A stretch of DNA of 64,000 nt, taken from the NCBI GenBank assembly GCA_016235805.1, contig JACRIY010000056.1, positions 1-64,000 of the forward strand, in the 5' to 3' direction. Both the position numbers and the translations under genes were made by a program. The stretch is from Rhodocyclales bacterium (GTDB lineage Bacteria > Pseudomonadota > Gammaproteobacteria > Burkholderiales > Rhodocyclaceae). Below are positions 16,764 to 24,678 of this stretch, piece after piece; position 1 is the first letter of the stretch; the number at the start of each line of letters is the position of its first letter. A model generated the notes under the pieces. That model was not told where the DNA came from. It searched no databases and worked only from the letters and a program-made list of their open reading frames with translations.

Positions 16764-17423
16764 GTGGAAATTCTTGCCCAGTTCATCGACATCATCCTGC
16801 ACGTGGACAAGTACTTGGCCGCGCTGCTGGCGCAATACGGTACATGGATCTACGCGATCCTGTTCCTCATCGTATTTTGCGAAACCGGCCTCGTCGTCAC
16901 CCCCTTCCTGCCCGGCGATTCGCTGCTGTTCGTCGCGGGCGCGCTGGCCGCCACCAGTGGCGGCGCGTTCCAGATCGATATCGTGATCGCCGTGCTGCTT
17001 TCTGCGGCGATCCTGGGCGACAACACCAACTACTGGATCGGCCGCTGGTCCGGCAAGCGCATCCTGGCCTGGGGCGAAAGGCATCCGCGCTTCTTCAATC
17101 GCAAGGGCTTCGACATCGCCCACTCCTACTACGAGTCCCATGGCGGCAAGACCATGCTGGTGGCGCGCTTCATGCCCTTCGTGCGCACCTTCGCTCCCTT
17201 CGTCGCCGGGGTCGCCAACATGAGCTACCCACGCTACTTCGCCTTCGACCTGGCCGGCGCTTTCCTCTGGGTGTTTTCGCTGTGCCTGGCCGGCTACTGG
17301 TTCGGCAACATCCCCTGGGTCAAGTCCAACCTCTCGCTGATCGTCTTCGGCACCATCGGCTTGTCCCTGCTGCCGATCTTCCTCGCCTGGCTGCGGCATC
17401 GCCTGGCGCCGCGCGCCTCCTGA
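16764..17423 (+). CDS. DedA family integral membrane protein
   Basis: The product is 219 aa from a GTG start, chosen because MEILAQFIDIILHVDKYL matches DedA N-termini. About five hydrophobic segments. Family motifs: FCETGLVVTPFLPGDSLLFVAG and RFMPFVRTFAPFVAGVANM (the conserved F/G-R-x4-R region). DedA proteins belong to the VTT superfamily and act as lipid scramblases or in undecaprenyl-phosphate recycling and pH homeostasis. The individual role here is unknown. purN follows after 17 bases. Confidence 0.9.
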   Translation: MEILAQFIDIILHVDKYLAALLAQYGTWIYAILFLIVFCETGLVVTPFLPGDSLLFVAGALAATSGGAFQIDIVIAVLLSAAILGDNTNYWIGRWSGKRILAWGERHPRFFNRKGFDIAHSYYESHGGKTMLVARFMPFVRTFAPFVAGVANMSYPRYFAFDLAGAFLWVFSLCLAGYWFGNIPWVKSNLSLIVFGTIGLSLLPIFLAWLRHRLAPRAS

Positions 17424-17440
17424 TCCGGCGCGAGGCGGCG

Positions 17441-18076
17441 ATGAAGCGCTACGTCATCCTGATTTCCGGGCGCGGCAGCAACATGGGCTCCTTGCTTGAC
17501 GCGGGGCTGCCTGGCAGCTGCGCGGCGGTGATCAGCAACCGTCCGGATGCGGCCGGCCTCGCCGGTGCGGCGGCGCGCGGGATTGCGACGGCGGCGATCG
17601 ACCATCGCGGCTTTGCTTCGCGCGAGGAGTTCGATGCCGCGCTGGCCGCCGAGATCGAGCGCCATGCGCCGGACCTGGTGTTGCTGGCCGGCTTCATGCG
17701 CATCCTCGGCGACGCCTTCGTGCGCCGCTTCGAGGGCCGCATGCTGAACATCCATCCTTCGTTGCTGCCGGCCTTTCCCGGGGTGAAGACGCATGCCCAG
17801 GCGCTGGCCGCCGGAGTTCGGCTGCATGGCTGCAGCGTGCATTTCGTGACCCCGGCGCTCGACGGCGGTCCCATCGTCGCCCAGGCGGCGGTGCCGGTCC
17901 AGGCCGACGACGACGACGCCAGCCTGGCCCGGCGCGTGCTGGCCGAGGAACACCTGCTTTACCCGCGCGTCGCGCGCTGGTTCCTCGAAGGCCGTCTACA
18001 ACTGGTCGACGGACGCGCTCGCCTCGCCGGCGAGCTGCCGGTGGCCGGCGCCCTGCACGCGCCGCTCACCGCCTGA
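17441..18076 (+). CDS. purN: Phosphoribosylglycinamide formyltransferase
   Basis: The product is 211 aa. It has the N-terminal VILISGRGSNMGSL phosphate-binding loop, the catalytic stretch LAGFMRILGDAFV...NIHPSLLPAFPG with its Asn-His, and the HGCSVHFVTPALDGGPI motif with the conserved Asp. It uses 10-formyl-THF to convert GAR to FGAR in purine synthesis. It is the second purine gene in the window besides purM and heads the purN-DUF3108-methyltransferase run. Confidence 0.96.
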   Translation: MKRYVILISGRGSNMGSLLDAGLPGSCAAVISNRPDAAGLAGAAARGIATAAIDHRGFASREEFDAALAAEIERHAPDLVLLAGFMRILGDAFVRRFEGRMLNIHPSLLPAFPGVKTHAQALAAGVRLHGCSVHFVTPALDGGPIVAQAAVPVQADDDDASLARRVLAEEHLLYPRVARWFLEGRLQLVDGRARLAGELPVAGALHAPLTA

Positions 18077-18094
18077 GCGCGGCCGCAATCCGCC

Positions 18095-19078
18095 ATGCCG
18101 TTCGCGCTCGCCCTGGTGGCCTCGGCCCTGCTGCATGCCGCCGCGCTGGTCGGGTCCGGCTGGACGTTGCCCGGCACCCATGAGCCGGAACCGCCGCAGA
18201 CCATCGAGGCGGTGCTGGCCAAGCCTCCGCTGCGCAACGAGCCGGCGCCCGAGGCCAAGCCCTTGCCAAAACCGCCTGCCGCCCGGCCGCGTCCGGCCAC
18301 GACGGCGCAACCCGTGCTGGCGGCCGACAAGCCGGCGCCCGCCCTCCCGGTCGAGCCGCCGCCCGTCGTCGAGCCGGCTCCAGTCGCCGTGGCGCCAGCG
18401 CCGACTCCCGAACCTGCCGCGCCGGTGCCGGCGAAAACTGCTTTGCCGGGCAAGGGCAGCCTGCGCTACGTGATCACGCGCGGCGAGGGCGGCTTCGTCA
18501 TCGGCCAGGCGATCCACAGCTGGGAGCATGACGGCTTCCGCTACCGGCTGAAAAGCCTGACCGAGACCACCGGCCTCGCCGCCGTGTTCAAGCCGGCGCA
18601 GGTGTTCCAGAGCAGCCAGGGCGACGTGACCGAGGACGGCCTGCGCCCGCGCGAATTCCGCCACGAACGCTCCGGCGGCATCGACACGGCGAGTTTCGAC
18701 TGGCTGGGCCGCACCGTTACCTATGCCGGCCGCCGCCAGTCCGTCGTCGGCGGTAGCCAGGACATGCTGTCCATGTATTACCAGCTGGTGCTGCTGTCAC
18801 CCATTTCCGGCCCGCTGGAAATGCCGATCGCCACCGGGCGCAAGCTGGAGAACTATCGCTTCGAGGTGCTCGGCGAGGAAGTCCTGGCAATGAAGTCGGG
18901 CGAGCGTCGCGCGCTACGCGTCAAAACGCGTAGCGGCGACGACACGATAGAACTCTGGCTGCGCATCGGCCCGGACGCCGCCGCACGCGGCCTGCCCCTG
19001 AAAATCCGCTTCATCGACCGCAAGGGCGAGATCTTCGACCAGGTTGCGGACGAGCCGGAAGCAGCGCAAACGCAATGA
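18095..19078 (+). CDS. DUF3108 domain-containing protein with TonB-like proline-rich linker
   Basis: The product is 327 aa. An N-terminal hydrophobic segment (ALALVASALLHAAALVGSG) anchors the protein. A Pro/Ala-rich stretch at about 35-120 spans the periplasm as in TonB. The C-terminal 200 residues are a DUF3108 beta-rich domain (GEGGFVIGQAIHSWEHDGFRY...). The function of DUF3108 is unknown; it is periplasmic in family members. A reverse copy of the dispersed repeat (18385-18408) falls in the proline-rich linker. Confidence 0.8.
   Translation: MPFALALVASALLHAAALVGSGWTLPGTHEPEPPQTIEAVLAKPPLRNEPAPEAKPLPKPPAARPRPATTAQPVLAADKPAPALPVEPPPVVEPAPVAVAPAPTPEPAAPVPAKTALPGKGSLRYVITRGEGGFVIGQAIHSWEHDGFRYRLKSLTETTGLAAVFKPAQVFQSSQGDVTEDGLRPREFRHERSGGIDTASFDWLGRTVTYAGRRQSVVGGSQDMLSMYYQLVLLSPISGPLEMPIATGRKLENYRFEVLGEEVLAMKSGERRALRVKTRSGDDTIELWLRIGPDAAARGLPLKIRFIDRKGEIFDQVADEPEAAQTQ
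18385..18408 (-). repeat. Dispersed repeat copy in the DUF3108 gene
   Basis: CGCCGTGGCGCCAGCGCCGA followed by CTCC. It matches the reverse orientation of the family and encodes VAPAPTP within the flexible linker. Confidence 0.65.
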
Positions 19079-19109
19079 AACCGCAATTCCAACTCTTGGT
19101 AAAGCCGGC

Positions 19110-20564
19110 ATGAACGACGACAGGAAACCGGGCCGCTCGCAGCGGCCCACGCGCAGCGCAGGCGGTGGCGCGCGACGGGGTGCAGCGGCATCGCGGCCGG
19201 GCACCGCGGATGGCCGCGAGGTGCCGGCCACGGACGGACTTTCCGCCGACCTGCTGAATGCGGCGGTCGCCGCCACGGCGCAATTGCTGACCTTCACCCA
19301 GCCGGCCGATGCCGCGCTGTCAGCCTTCTTCCGCGCCCGCCGCAGCGGCGCGAAGGACCGCGCCTTCATCGCCGAGACGGCCTATGCCGTGCTGCGGCGC
19401 AAGCGCCTGCTGGAGCGGCTGGCGGCCTGCGGTCCGAACCTGGAACCGGCTTTCCTCGCGCCGGGCGCAACCCCCAAGCGCGCAACCAAGCCGTCCGGCC
19501 CGCGCCGCATTTCGCCGCGTGAACTGGTGCTGCTTTCGCTGTCGCGCGTGCGCGGCATGTCGCAGCGCCAGCTCGAAGGCGCGCTGATGCCGGGCGAGGC
19601 CGAATGGCTGGCCGAGATCCGGCGCCAGCCGGAACCGGAACTGACGCTGGCCGAGCAACTGGATTTCCCCGACTGGCTGGTCGAGCGCCTGGCGCCGCGC
19701 ATGTCGGCCGAGGACCTGATGGCGCTGGCGCGCGCGCTGAACACGCCGGCACCGCTCGACCTGCGCGTGAACACCCTGAAGGCCGAGCCGGCGGCGGTGA
19801 TCGCGCGGCTTGCCGCCGACGGCATCGTCGCCACGCCGACGCCTTTCTCGCCGCTCGGCCTGCGCCTCAAGACCAAGCCCTACCTGGCCAAGCACCCGGC
19901 CTACCTCGACGGCAGCATCGAGGTGCAGGACGAGGGCTCGCAACTGCTGGGTTTCCTGCTGCAGCCCAAACGCAGCGAGATGGTGGTGGACTTCTGCGCC
20001 GGCGCCGGCGGCAAGACGCTGATCCTCGGCGCCATGATGCGTTCCACCGGGCGCCTGTATGCATTCGACGTATCCGACAAGCGCCTGGCCAAGCTCAAGC
20101 CGCGCGCCGCGCGCGCCGGCCTGTCCAACGTGCATCCGGCCTGCCTCTCGGGCGAAAACGACGCGCGCGTCAAGCGCCTGCAGGGCAAGGTCGACCGCGT
20201 GCTGGTCGATGCGCCCTGTTCGGGTCTGGGAACCCTGCGCCGCAATCCCGACCTCAAGTGGCGCCAGTCGCCGCAGAGCGTCGATGAGTTGTGTGCCAAG
20301 CAGGCCGCGATCCTCGCCGCCGCAGCCAAGCTGCTGCGGCCGGGCGGGCGCCTGGTGTATGCGACCTGCAGCATCCTCGCCGAAGAGAACGAGGACGTCG
20401 TGAATGCCTTCCTCGCCGCCCATGCCGACTACCGCCGCCTGTCGGCGCGCGAGGTGCTGGCGGCGCAGGGCATCGCCATCGACTGCGGCGAGGACATGCG
20501 CCTGGCGCCGCAGACGCACGGCACCGACGGCTTCTATGCCGCGGTACTGGAACGGGCCAAGTGA
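19110..20564 (+). CDS. RsmB/NOP family RNA (cytosine-C5) methyltransferase
   Basis: About 484 aa from ATG 19110; the frame is open upstream, but family similarity begins after the basic, disordered N-tail. The N-terminal helical part (19260-19800) resembles the RsmB NusB-like domain. The SAM fold has DFCAGAGGKTLILGAMM, and the two catalytic cysteines appear in DAPCSGLGTLRRNPD and YATCSI. It methylates C5 of cytosine in rRNA or tRNA. Which base is modified cannot be decided; true RsmB (16S m5C967) is one option, a paralogue another. Confidence 0.85.
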   Translation: MNDDRKPGRSQRPTRSAGGGARRGAAASRPGTADGREVPATDGLSADLLNAAVAATAQLLTFTQPADAALSAFFRARRSGAKDRAFIAETAYAVLRRKRLLERLAACGPNLEPAFLAPGATPKRATKPSGPRRISPRELVLLSLSRVRGMSQRQLEGALMPGEAEWLAEIRRQPEPELTLAEQLDFPDWLVERLAPRMSAEDLMALARALNTPAPLDLRVNTLKAEPAAVIARLAADGIVATPTPFSPLGLRLKTKPYLAKHPAYLDGSIEVQDEGSQLLGFLLQPKRSEMVVDFCAGAGGKTLILGAMMRSTGRLYAFDVSDKRLAKLKPRAARAGLSNVHPACLSGENDARVKRLQGKVDRVLVDAPCSGLGTLRRNPDLKWRQSPQSVDELCAKQAAILAAAAKLLRPGGRLVYATCSILAEENEDVVNAFLAAHADYRRLSAREVLAAQGIAIDCGEDMRLAPQTHGTDGFYAAVLERAK

Positions 20565-21187
20565 TCGTCAATGATGGAGCGGCCGCAGGCCGCGAACCAA
20601 GGTCACCCCCTTCCTTGCGAAGGGGGCTGGGGGGATGGTCCGTGCTTGTTTCTGTTGCGCTGTTCTTCAGCGCAACAACAGTCGGCGCTGGTGCTACGGC
20701 GTTGCCGGCGACAGGCACGGTCGAAGTCTTGTTTACACCCTGGGACGATGCCGAAGGCGCCATCGTGCGCACGCTGGGCGAGGCGCGGCAGAGCATCCAT
20801 GTCCAGGCCTACCTGCTGACCAGCCGTTCGATCGCGCGGGCGCTGCAGGAGGCGCGCGCGCGCGGCGTGGCGGTCGAGATCCTGGCCGACCGCGAGATGG
20901 TGCGCAAGGGCGAGAATTCGCTGATCCCGAAACTGGCGGCGGAGGGCATCCCGGTCTGGCTGGAAACCCGCTATGGCAACGCGCACAACAAGGTGCTGCT
21001 GATCGACGGCGGCGGCGATCAGGGCATCGTCATCACCGGCAGCTACAATTTAACCTGGTCGGCGCAGGCGCGCATCGCGGAAAACCTGCTGATCCTGCGC
21101 GGCAACCCGGCGCTGGCGCGGCGCTACCTCGACAACTGGCGGCGCCATCGCGACGACGCCGAAAGGCTGAGTGGAGAGGTCCGATGA
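20561..21187 (+). CDS. Phospholipase D-like secreted protein (Nuc/endonuclease type, single HKD)
   Basis: About 208 aa from the GTG that overlaps the previous stop (GTGA); GTG at 20642 is an alternative. A hydrophobic segment (SVLVSVALFFSATTVGAGATA) looks like a signal peptide. The PLDc domain follows with VEVLFTPWDDAEGAIV and one HxK motif, AHNKVLLIDGG, plus ITGSYNLTWSA, as in Nuc/MitoPLD-type nucleases that dimerise to make one active site. The N-terminal codons 20605-20640 overlap a hairpin-forming repeat, so the true start is uncertain. It couples to the MscS gene by ATGA. Confidence 0.75.
   Translation: MIVNDGAAAGREPRSPPSLRRGLGGWSVLVSVALFFSATTVGAGATALPATGTVEVLFTPWDDAEGAIVRTLGEARQSIHVQAYLLTSRSIARALQEARARGVAVEILADREMVRKGENSLIPKLAAEGIPVWLETRYGNAHNKVLLIDGGGDQGIVITGSYNLTWSAQARIAENLLILRGNPALARRYLDNWRRHRDDAERLSGEVR
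20605..20640. repeat. CCCCCTTCC...GAAGGGGG palindromic element
   Basis: CACCCCCTTCCTTGCGAAGG followed by GGGCTGGGGGGATGG. This is the form of a common intergenic palindrome in proteobacteria. Here it lies at the 5' end of the PLD gene. Confidence 0.5.
20680..20701 (+). repeat. Dispersed repeat copy in the PLD gene
   Basis: AGTCGGCGCTGGTGCTACGG plus CG. It encodes part of the signal-peptide/cleavage region (TVGAGATA). Confidence 0.7.
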
Positions 21188-22458
21188 CGCAAAACGAACT
21201 CGCCAGCATCTGGCGCCACGTACTTGCCGACTTGCGCGAGCCGGACCTGATCTGGCAACTGGCGACGCTGGCGGCCTGCCTGCTGCTGGCCAAGCTCGGC
21301 GAGCGCCTGCTGCTGGGCCGCTCGGTCGGCGCCGGACGGGCCTGGGAACTGGGTCGCGGCGGCCTCAAGCGCATCGCCTTTCCGCTGCTGGCGCTGCTGC
21401 TGCTGCTGGCCGTGCGCCCGCTGGCACAGCAATGGATGCACGTCGGACTGTTCTCGCTGGCGCTGCCTTTGCTCGGCTCGCTGGCCATCATCCGCATGGT
21501 GTTCTACGTGCTGCGCCTGAGCCTGGTAGGCGCCGGCTGGCTGCACCAGTTCGAACGGATCTTCGCCGGCCTGGTGTGGGCCGTCGTCGCGCTGCACATC
21601 ACCGGGCTGCTGCCCGACCTGATCGACATGCTGGAATCGATCAGCTTCAGCACCGGCAAGCAGAAGCTCACCCTGTGGCACCTGCTGCAGGGCATCGCCG
21701 CGGTGCTGGTCACGGTATTGCTGGCGCTTTGGGCCGCGGGTGCGGTCGAGGCGCGGCTCAATGCGGCGACCGGGCTCGACAGCAACCTGCGCGTGGTTTT
21801 CGCGCGCCTGTCCAAGGCGCTGCTGATCCTGCTCGCGGTGCTGATCGGCCTGCCCATGGTCGGCATCGACCTCACCACGCTTTCGGTGTTCGGCGGCGCG
21901 CTCGGCGTCGGCCTCGGCCTCGGATTGCAGCGGATCGCCAGCAACTATGTCTCGGGTTTCATCATCCTGCTCGATAATTCCATACGCATCGGCAACGTGA
22001 TCTCGGTCGGCAACGACCGCGGCGAAGTGACGCGCATCACCACGCGCTACACGGTAGTCAGGAGCAACACCGGAGTGGAGGCCATCGTTCCCAACGAATT
22101 GCTGGTCGGTACGGTGGTGCAGAACGAGTCCTACAGCGATCCCCGGGTGCGCATCGCACTGCCGGTGCAGGTCGCCTACGACAGCGACCTGGAACGCGCG
22201 ATGGCGATCATGGCGGCAGCGGCCAGGGCGCAGCCGCGCGTGCTCGCCGATCCGGCACCGGCAGTCCTGCTGGCAGCATTCGCCGATTCCGGCATCAACC
22301 TCGAACTCGGCTTCTGGGTCGCGGATCCGCAAAACGGCACGGGCCAGCTGCGTTCCGACATCAACCTGGCGATCTGGCGCGAGTTCAAGCAGGCCGGTAT
22401 CTTCATCCCCTTCCCGCAGCGGGAAGTCCGTGTGGTCAAAGGAGAAGGCATTGAGTGA
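21184..22458 (+). CDS. MscS-type mechanosensitive ion channel protein
   Basis: The product is 424 aa. About six N-terminal transmembrane helices lead to the MscS pore helix ([35 protein letters not shown]) with its Gly/Ala pattern. A beta domain ([23 protein letters not shown]) and an alpha/beta C-terminal domain follow. It is expected to open under hypo-osmotic membrane tension. The ATG overlaps the PLD stop, and rlmB starts inside its last codons. Confidence 0.9.
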   Translation: MTQNELASIWRHVLADLREPDLIWQLATLAACLLLAKLGERLLLGRSVGAGRAWELGRGGLKRIAFPLLALLLLLAVRPLAQQWMHVGLFSLALPLLGSLAIIRMVFYVLRLSLVGAGWLHQFERIFAGLVWAVVALHITGLLPDLIDMLESISFSTGKQKLTLWHLLQGIAAVLVTVLLALWAAGAVEARLNAATGLDSNLRVVFARLSKALLILLAVLIGLPMVGIDLTTLSVFGGALGVGLGLGLQRIASNYVSGFIILLDNSIRIGNVISVGNDRGEVTRITTRYTVVRSNTGVEAIVPNELLVGTVVQNESYSDPRVRIALPVQVAYDSDLERAMAIMAAAARAQPRVLADPAPAVLLAAFADSGINLELGFWVADPQNGTGQLRSDINLAIWREFKQAGIFIPFPQREVRVVKGEGIE

Positions 22459-23188
22459 AACGCGACTGATACACGGCTTCCACGCCGTGACCGCCAAGCT
22501 GCGCCATGCGGCCGACGACGTGAAGGAAATCACTGTCGCCGAGGGCCGCCAGGACGGCCGCATGCGCGACCTGCTGAAGCTGGCCGAAGCCCACGGCGTG
22601 CGGGTGATCCTGTCGGATGCCAAGCGCCTCGACGGCCTAGCCGGCGGCAGCCAGCACCAGGGCGTGGTGGCGAAGGTCGCCGCCCAGGCGAAGCACGTGA
22701 CGCTGGACGACGTGCTCGATGGCCTCGCCGAGCCGCCGCTGCTGCTGGTGCTGGACGGCGTCACCGATCCGCACAACCTCGGCGCCTGCCTGCGCGTCGC
22801 CGATGCGGCCGGCGCGCACGCCGTGGTGGCGCCCAAGGACAAGGCCTGCGGCCTCAACGCCACCGTCATCAAGGTCGCCAGCGGCGCCGCCGACACCGTG
22901 CCCTACATCGTCGTCACCAACCTCGCGCGTAGCTTGCGCGAGATGCAGGAACGCGGCATCTGGGTCGTCGGCGCCGCCGGCGAGGCGGAAAAGGAACTCT
23001 ATGCCATCGACCAGAAAGGCCCCTGCGCCTGGGTGCTCGGCGCCGAGGGCGACGGCATGCGCCGCCTGACGCGCGAGACCTGCGACGAACTGGCGAAAAT
23101 CCCGATGCACGGCAGCGTGGAGAGCCTCAACGTCTCCGTCTCTGCCGGCATCTGCCTGTTCGAGGCGCGGCGCCAGCGCGGACGCTGA
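22451..23188 (+). CDS. rlmB: 23S rRNA (guanosine-2251-2'-O)-methyltransferase
   Basis: 245 aa from TTG at 22451, chosen for the AGGAG sequence seven bases upstream and because [13 protein letters not shown] is the family N-terminus; a GTG 21 bases upstream is less likely. The SpoU motifs are clear: [23 protein letters not shown], and the knot-forming [23 protein letters not shown]. It modifies G2251 of 23S rRNA. Confidence 0.93.
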   Translation: MSETRLIHGFHAVTAKLRHAADDVKEITVAEGRQDGRMRDLLKLAEAHGVRVILSDAKRLDGLAGGSQHQGVVAKVAAQAKHVTLDDVLDGLAEPPLLLVLDGVTDPHNLGACLRVADAAGAHAVVAPKDKACGLNATVIKVASGAADTVPYIVVTNLARSLREMQERGIWVVGAAGEAEKELYAIDQKGPCAWVLGAEGDGMRRLTRETCDELAKIPMHGSVESLNVSVSAGICLFEARRQRGR

Positions 23189-23201
23189 CGCCGCGGCTGC
23201 C

Positions 23202-24500
23202 TCACGGCAGTTTTACGGCTTCGATGTCGGCTTTGGCGCCCAGACCCAGGGTGCGCACCCAGCCGACCTGGTGGCCGCGCGAGGTGATGTTGTCGTCATG
23301 GACGGCGAAGCCGACGTTGTACACGCCGCCGGTCTTCAGCGCCTTGTCATCAGGGTTGGCGAGGCCCAGCGGGCGCACCACCACCACGGTCCACATGCCG
23401 TCCTTCCAGACCCCGTTGCCCTTGTTGTCGGCGGCCGAGCCGGCCGCGTCGGCGGCTGACAGCACGTATTGCGGCAGGATGTCGCCTTCCTTCCAGCCTG
23501 CGCTCGGGTCGAAGGGCACCGCATTGCCGCCCTTGATCAGGAAATTGTCCTTCTTGCCGAAATCGTCGGCCGTCATCGCCTTGGCGCCGTACTTGGCGGC
23601 GTCGAACATGAACTTCGGCTGCTTCTTTTCGCCGTCCATGTTGGAAGCGAAGTGGTTCTTGCCGGCGTCGAAGTTGCGCCATTCCAGCACATAGCCGTCA
23701 TCGACGCCGCCGACCGGGTTGGTGCGGTGCGAACGCCACTGGATCAGGTCGAGGAAGCCGCCCTCGGCCTTGATCTTGTTGATCTCCTCGACGCTCTTCC
23801 CGCTCTTCCAGTCGCCCGGATCGTTGCGGCTGGCGGGCAGGTACTTGCGCACGTCGGGTTTCTTGATCGCCTTGAGCAGGGGATTGGCGGCGACTTCGTC
23901 CTTGGTTGCGACATTCGGCATGTCGCGCTCGCCTTCATGGCAGGTCAGCCAGCAGCCCTGCTTGGCGAAGTTCGGCACCTTGCCGTCGTCGAGCATGATC
24001 GAGACGCGATCTTCGTAGACCGCCGGTTCCTTGCCGGCGCGTACGTCGGGGTGGAGGCGCGGGCCGCCGTAGGACTTCCACTCCTTGCCGTCGAAGCGGT
24101 AGGCCGGGTAGTCGTTGGCCGGCTTGCCGTTGGTTTTCCACTGGAAGCGCAGGTAGGCGTTCCGGTCGTCGAAGGCGGCCTGGACCTTGAGGTCGATGTG
24201 GCCATTCTTGCCTTTGGGCGGGGTCGGTTCGAGGCGCTTGCCGGCGACGATGTTGTTGCCGATGTCCTTCTCGCCGTCGGGTTCGTCGTGGCAGAAGGTG
24301 CAGGCATCGCCGCGCCGGGTTTCCTTGGCGGCGCCCTTGTGGGCGTCGCTCAGCAGCCATTCGTAGGAGGACTGGCCAGGATAGAACAGCGGCACCGTCA
24401 CCACCGGGATCTTGCCCCAGTCTATGGTCGCCGGATCGGCGGCGAGTGCGGAGCCGGTGCCGATGAAGGCGAGGCCGAGAAACAGTGCGGTATTTTTCAT
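23202..24500 (-). CDS. Periplasmic c-type cytochrome, ethylbenzene-dehydrogenase-related
   Basis: 432 aa from ATG 24498-24500, preceded by AGGAG. A signal peptide (1-21, ending ALA) is followed by a CTFCH haem site (67-71). A second, wider site is CWLTCH (183-188, CxxxCH spacing). The C-terminal half (FLDLIQWRSHRTNPVGGVDDGYVLEWRN, ...WTVVVVRPLGL) is the haem-binding domain shared with the gamma subunit of ethylbenzene/dimethylsulfide dehydrogenases. No Mo-containing partner is present, so a standalone electron carrier is likely. It is downstream of the multihaem lipoprotein but beyond a terminator. Confidence 0.8.
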   Translation of the reverse strand: MKNTALFLGLAFIGTGSALAADPATIDWGKIPVVTVPLFYPGQSSYEWLLSDAHKGAAKETRRGDACTFCHDEPDGEKDIGNNIVAGKRLEPTPPKGKNGHIDLKVQAAFDDRNAYLRFQWKTNGKPANDYPAYRFDGKEWKSYGGPRLHPDVRAGKEPAVYEDRVSIMLDDGKVPNFAKQGCWLTCHEGERDMPNVATKDEVAANPLLKAIKKPDVRKYLPASRNDPGDWKSGKSVEEINKIKAEGGFLDLIQWRSHRTNPVGGVDDGYVLEWRNFDAGKNHFASNMDGEKKQPKFMFDAAKYGAKAMTADDFGKKDNFLIKGGNAVPFDPSAGWKEGDILPQYVLSAADAAGSAADNKGNGVWKDGMWTVVVVRPLGLANPDDKALKTGGVYNVGFAVHDDNITSRGHQVGWVRTLGLGAKADIEAVKLP

Positions 24501-24620
24501 GATGAAGCTCCTGTGCGGGGTCGATGTACCAATGGATGTTTGCACCGGCAAGCATTATGCACAAACCGATCGATGGACTTCCCGCAAAACCCGGAACGAG
24601 GCGTGTCGTTTCCTTGGAGA

Positions 24621-24653
24621 CGGATAAAAAAACCGCCGGTCTGGCCGGCGGTT
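24621..24653 (-). terminator. Rho-independent terminator after the multihaem lipoprotein gene
   Basis: Stem AACCGCCGG / CCGGCGGTT with a 5-base loop. On the minus strand the hairpin is followed by a run of T residues. It lies about 25 bp past the stop at 24679. Confidence 0.88.
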
Positions 24654-24678
24654 CATGGCTGCGGAACCCTGGTTCTGG

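Noticed and set aside
21124-22896. A 590-codon open frame antisense to the MscS and rlmB genes
   Set aside because: It crosses two well-supported genes, has no recognisable domain and shows the same biased composition as other shadows.
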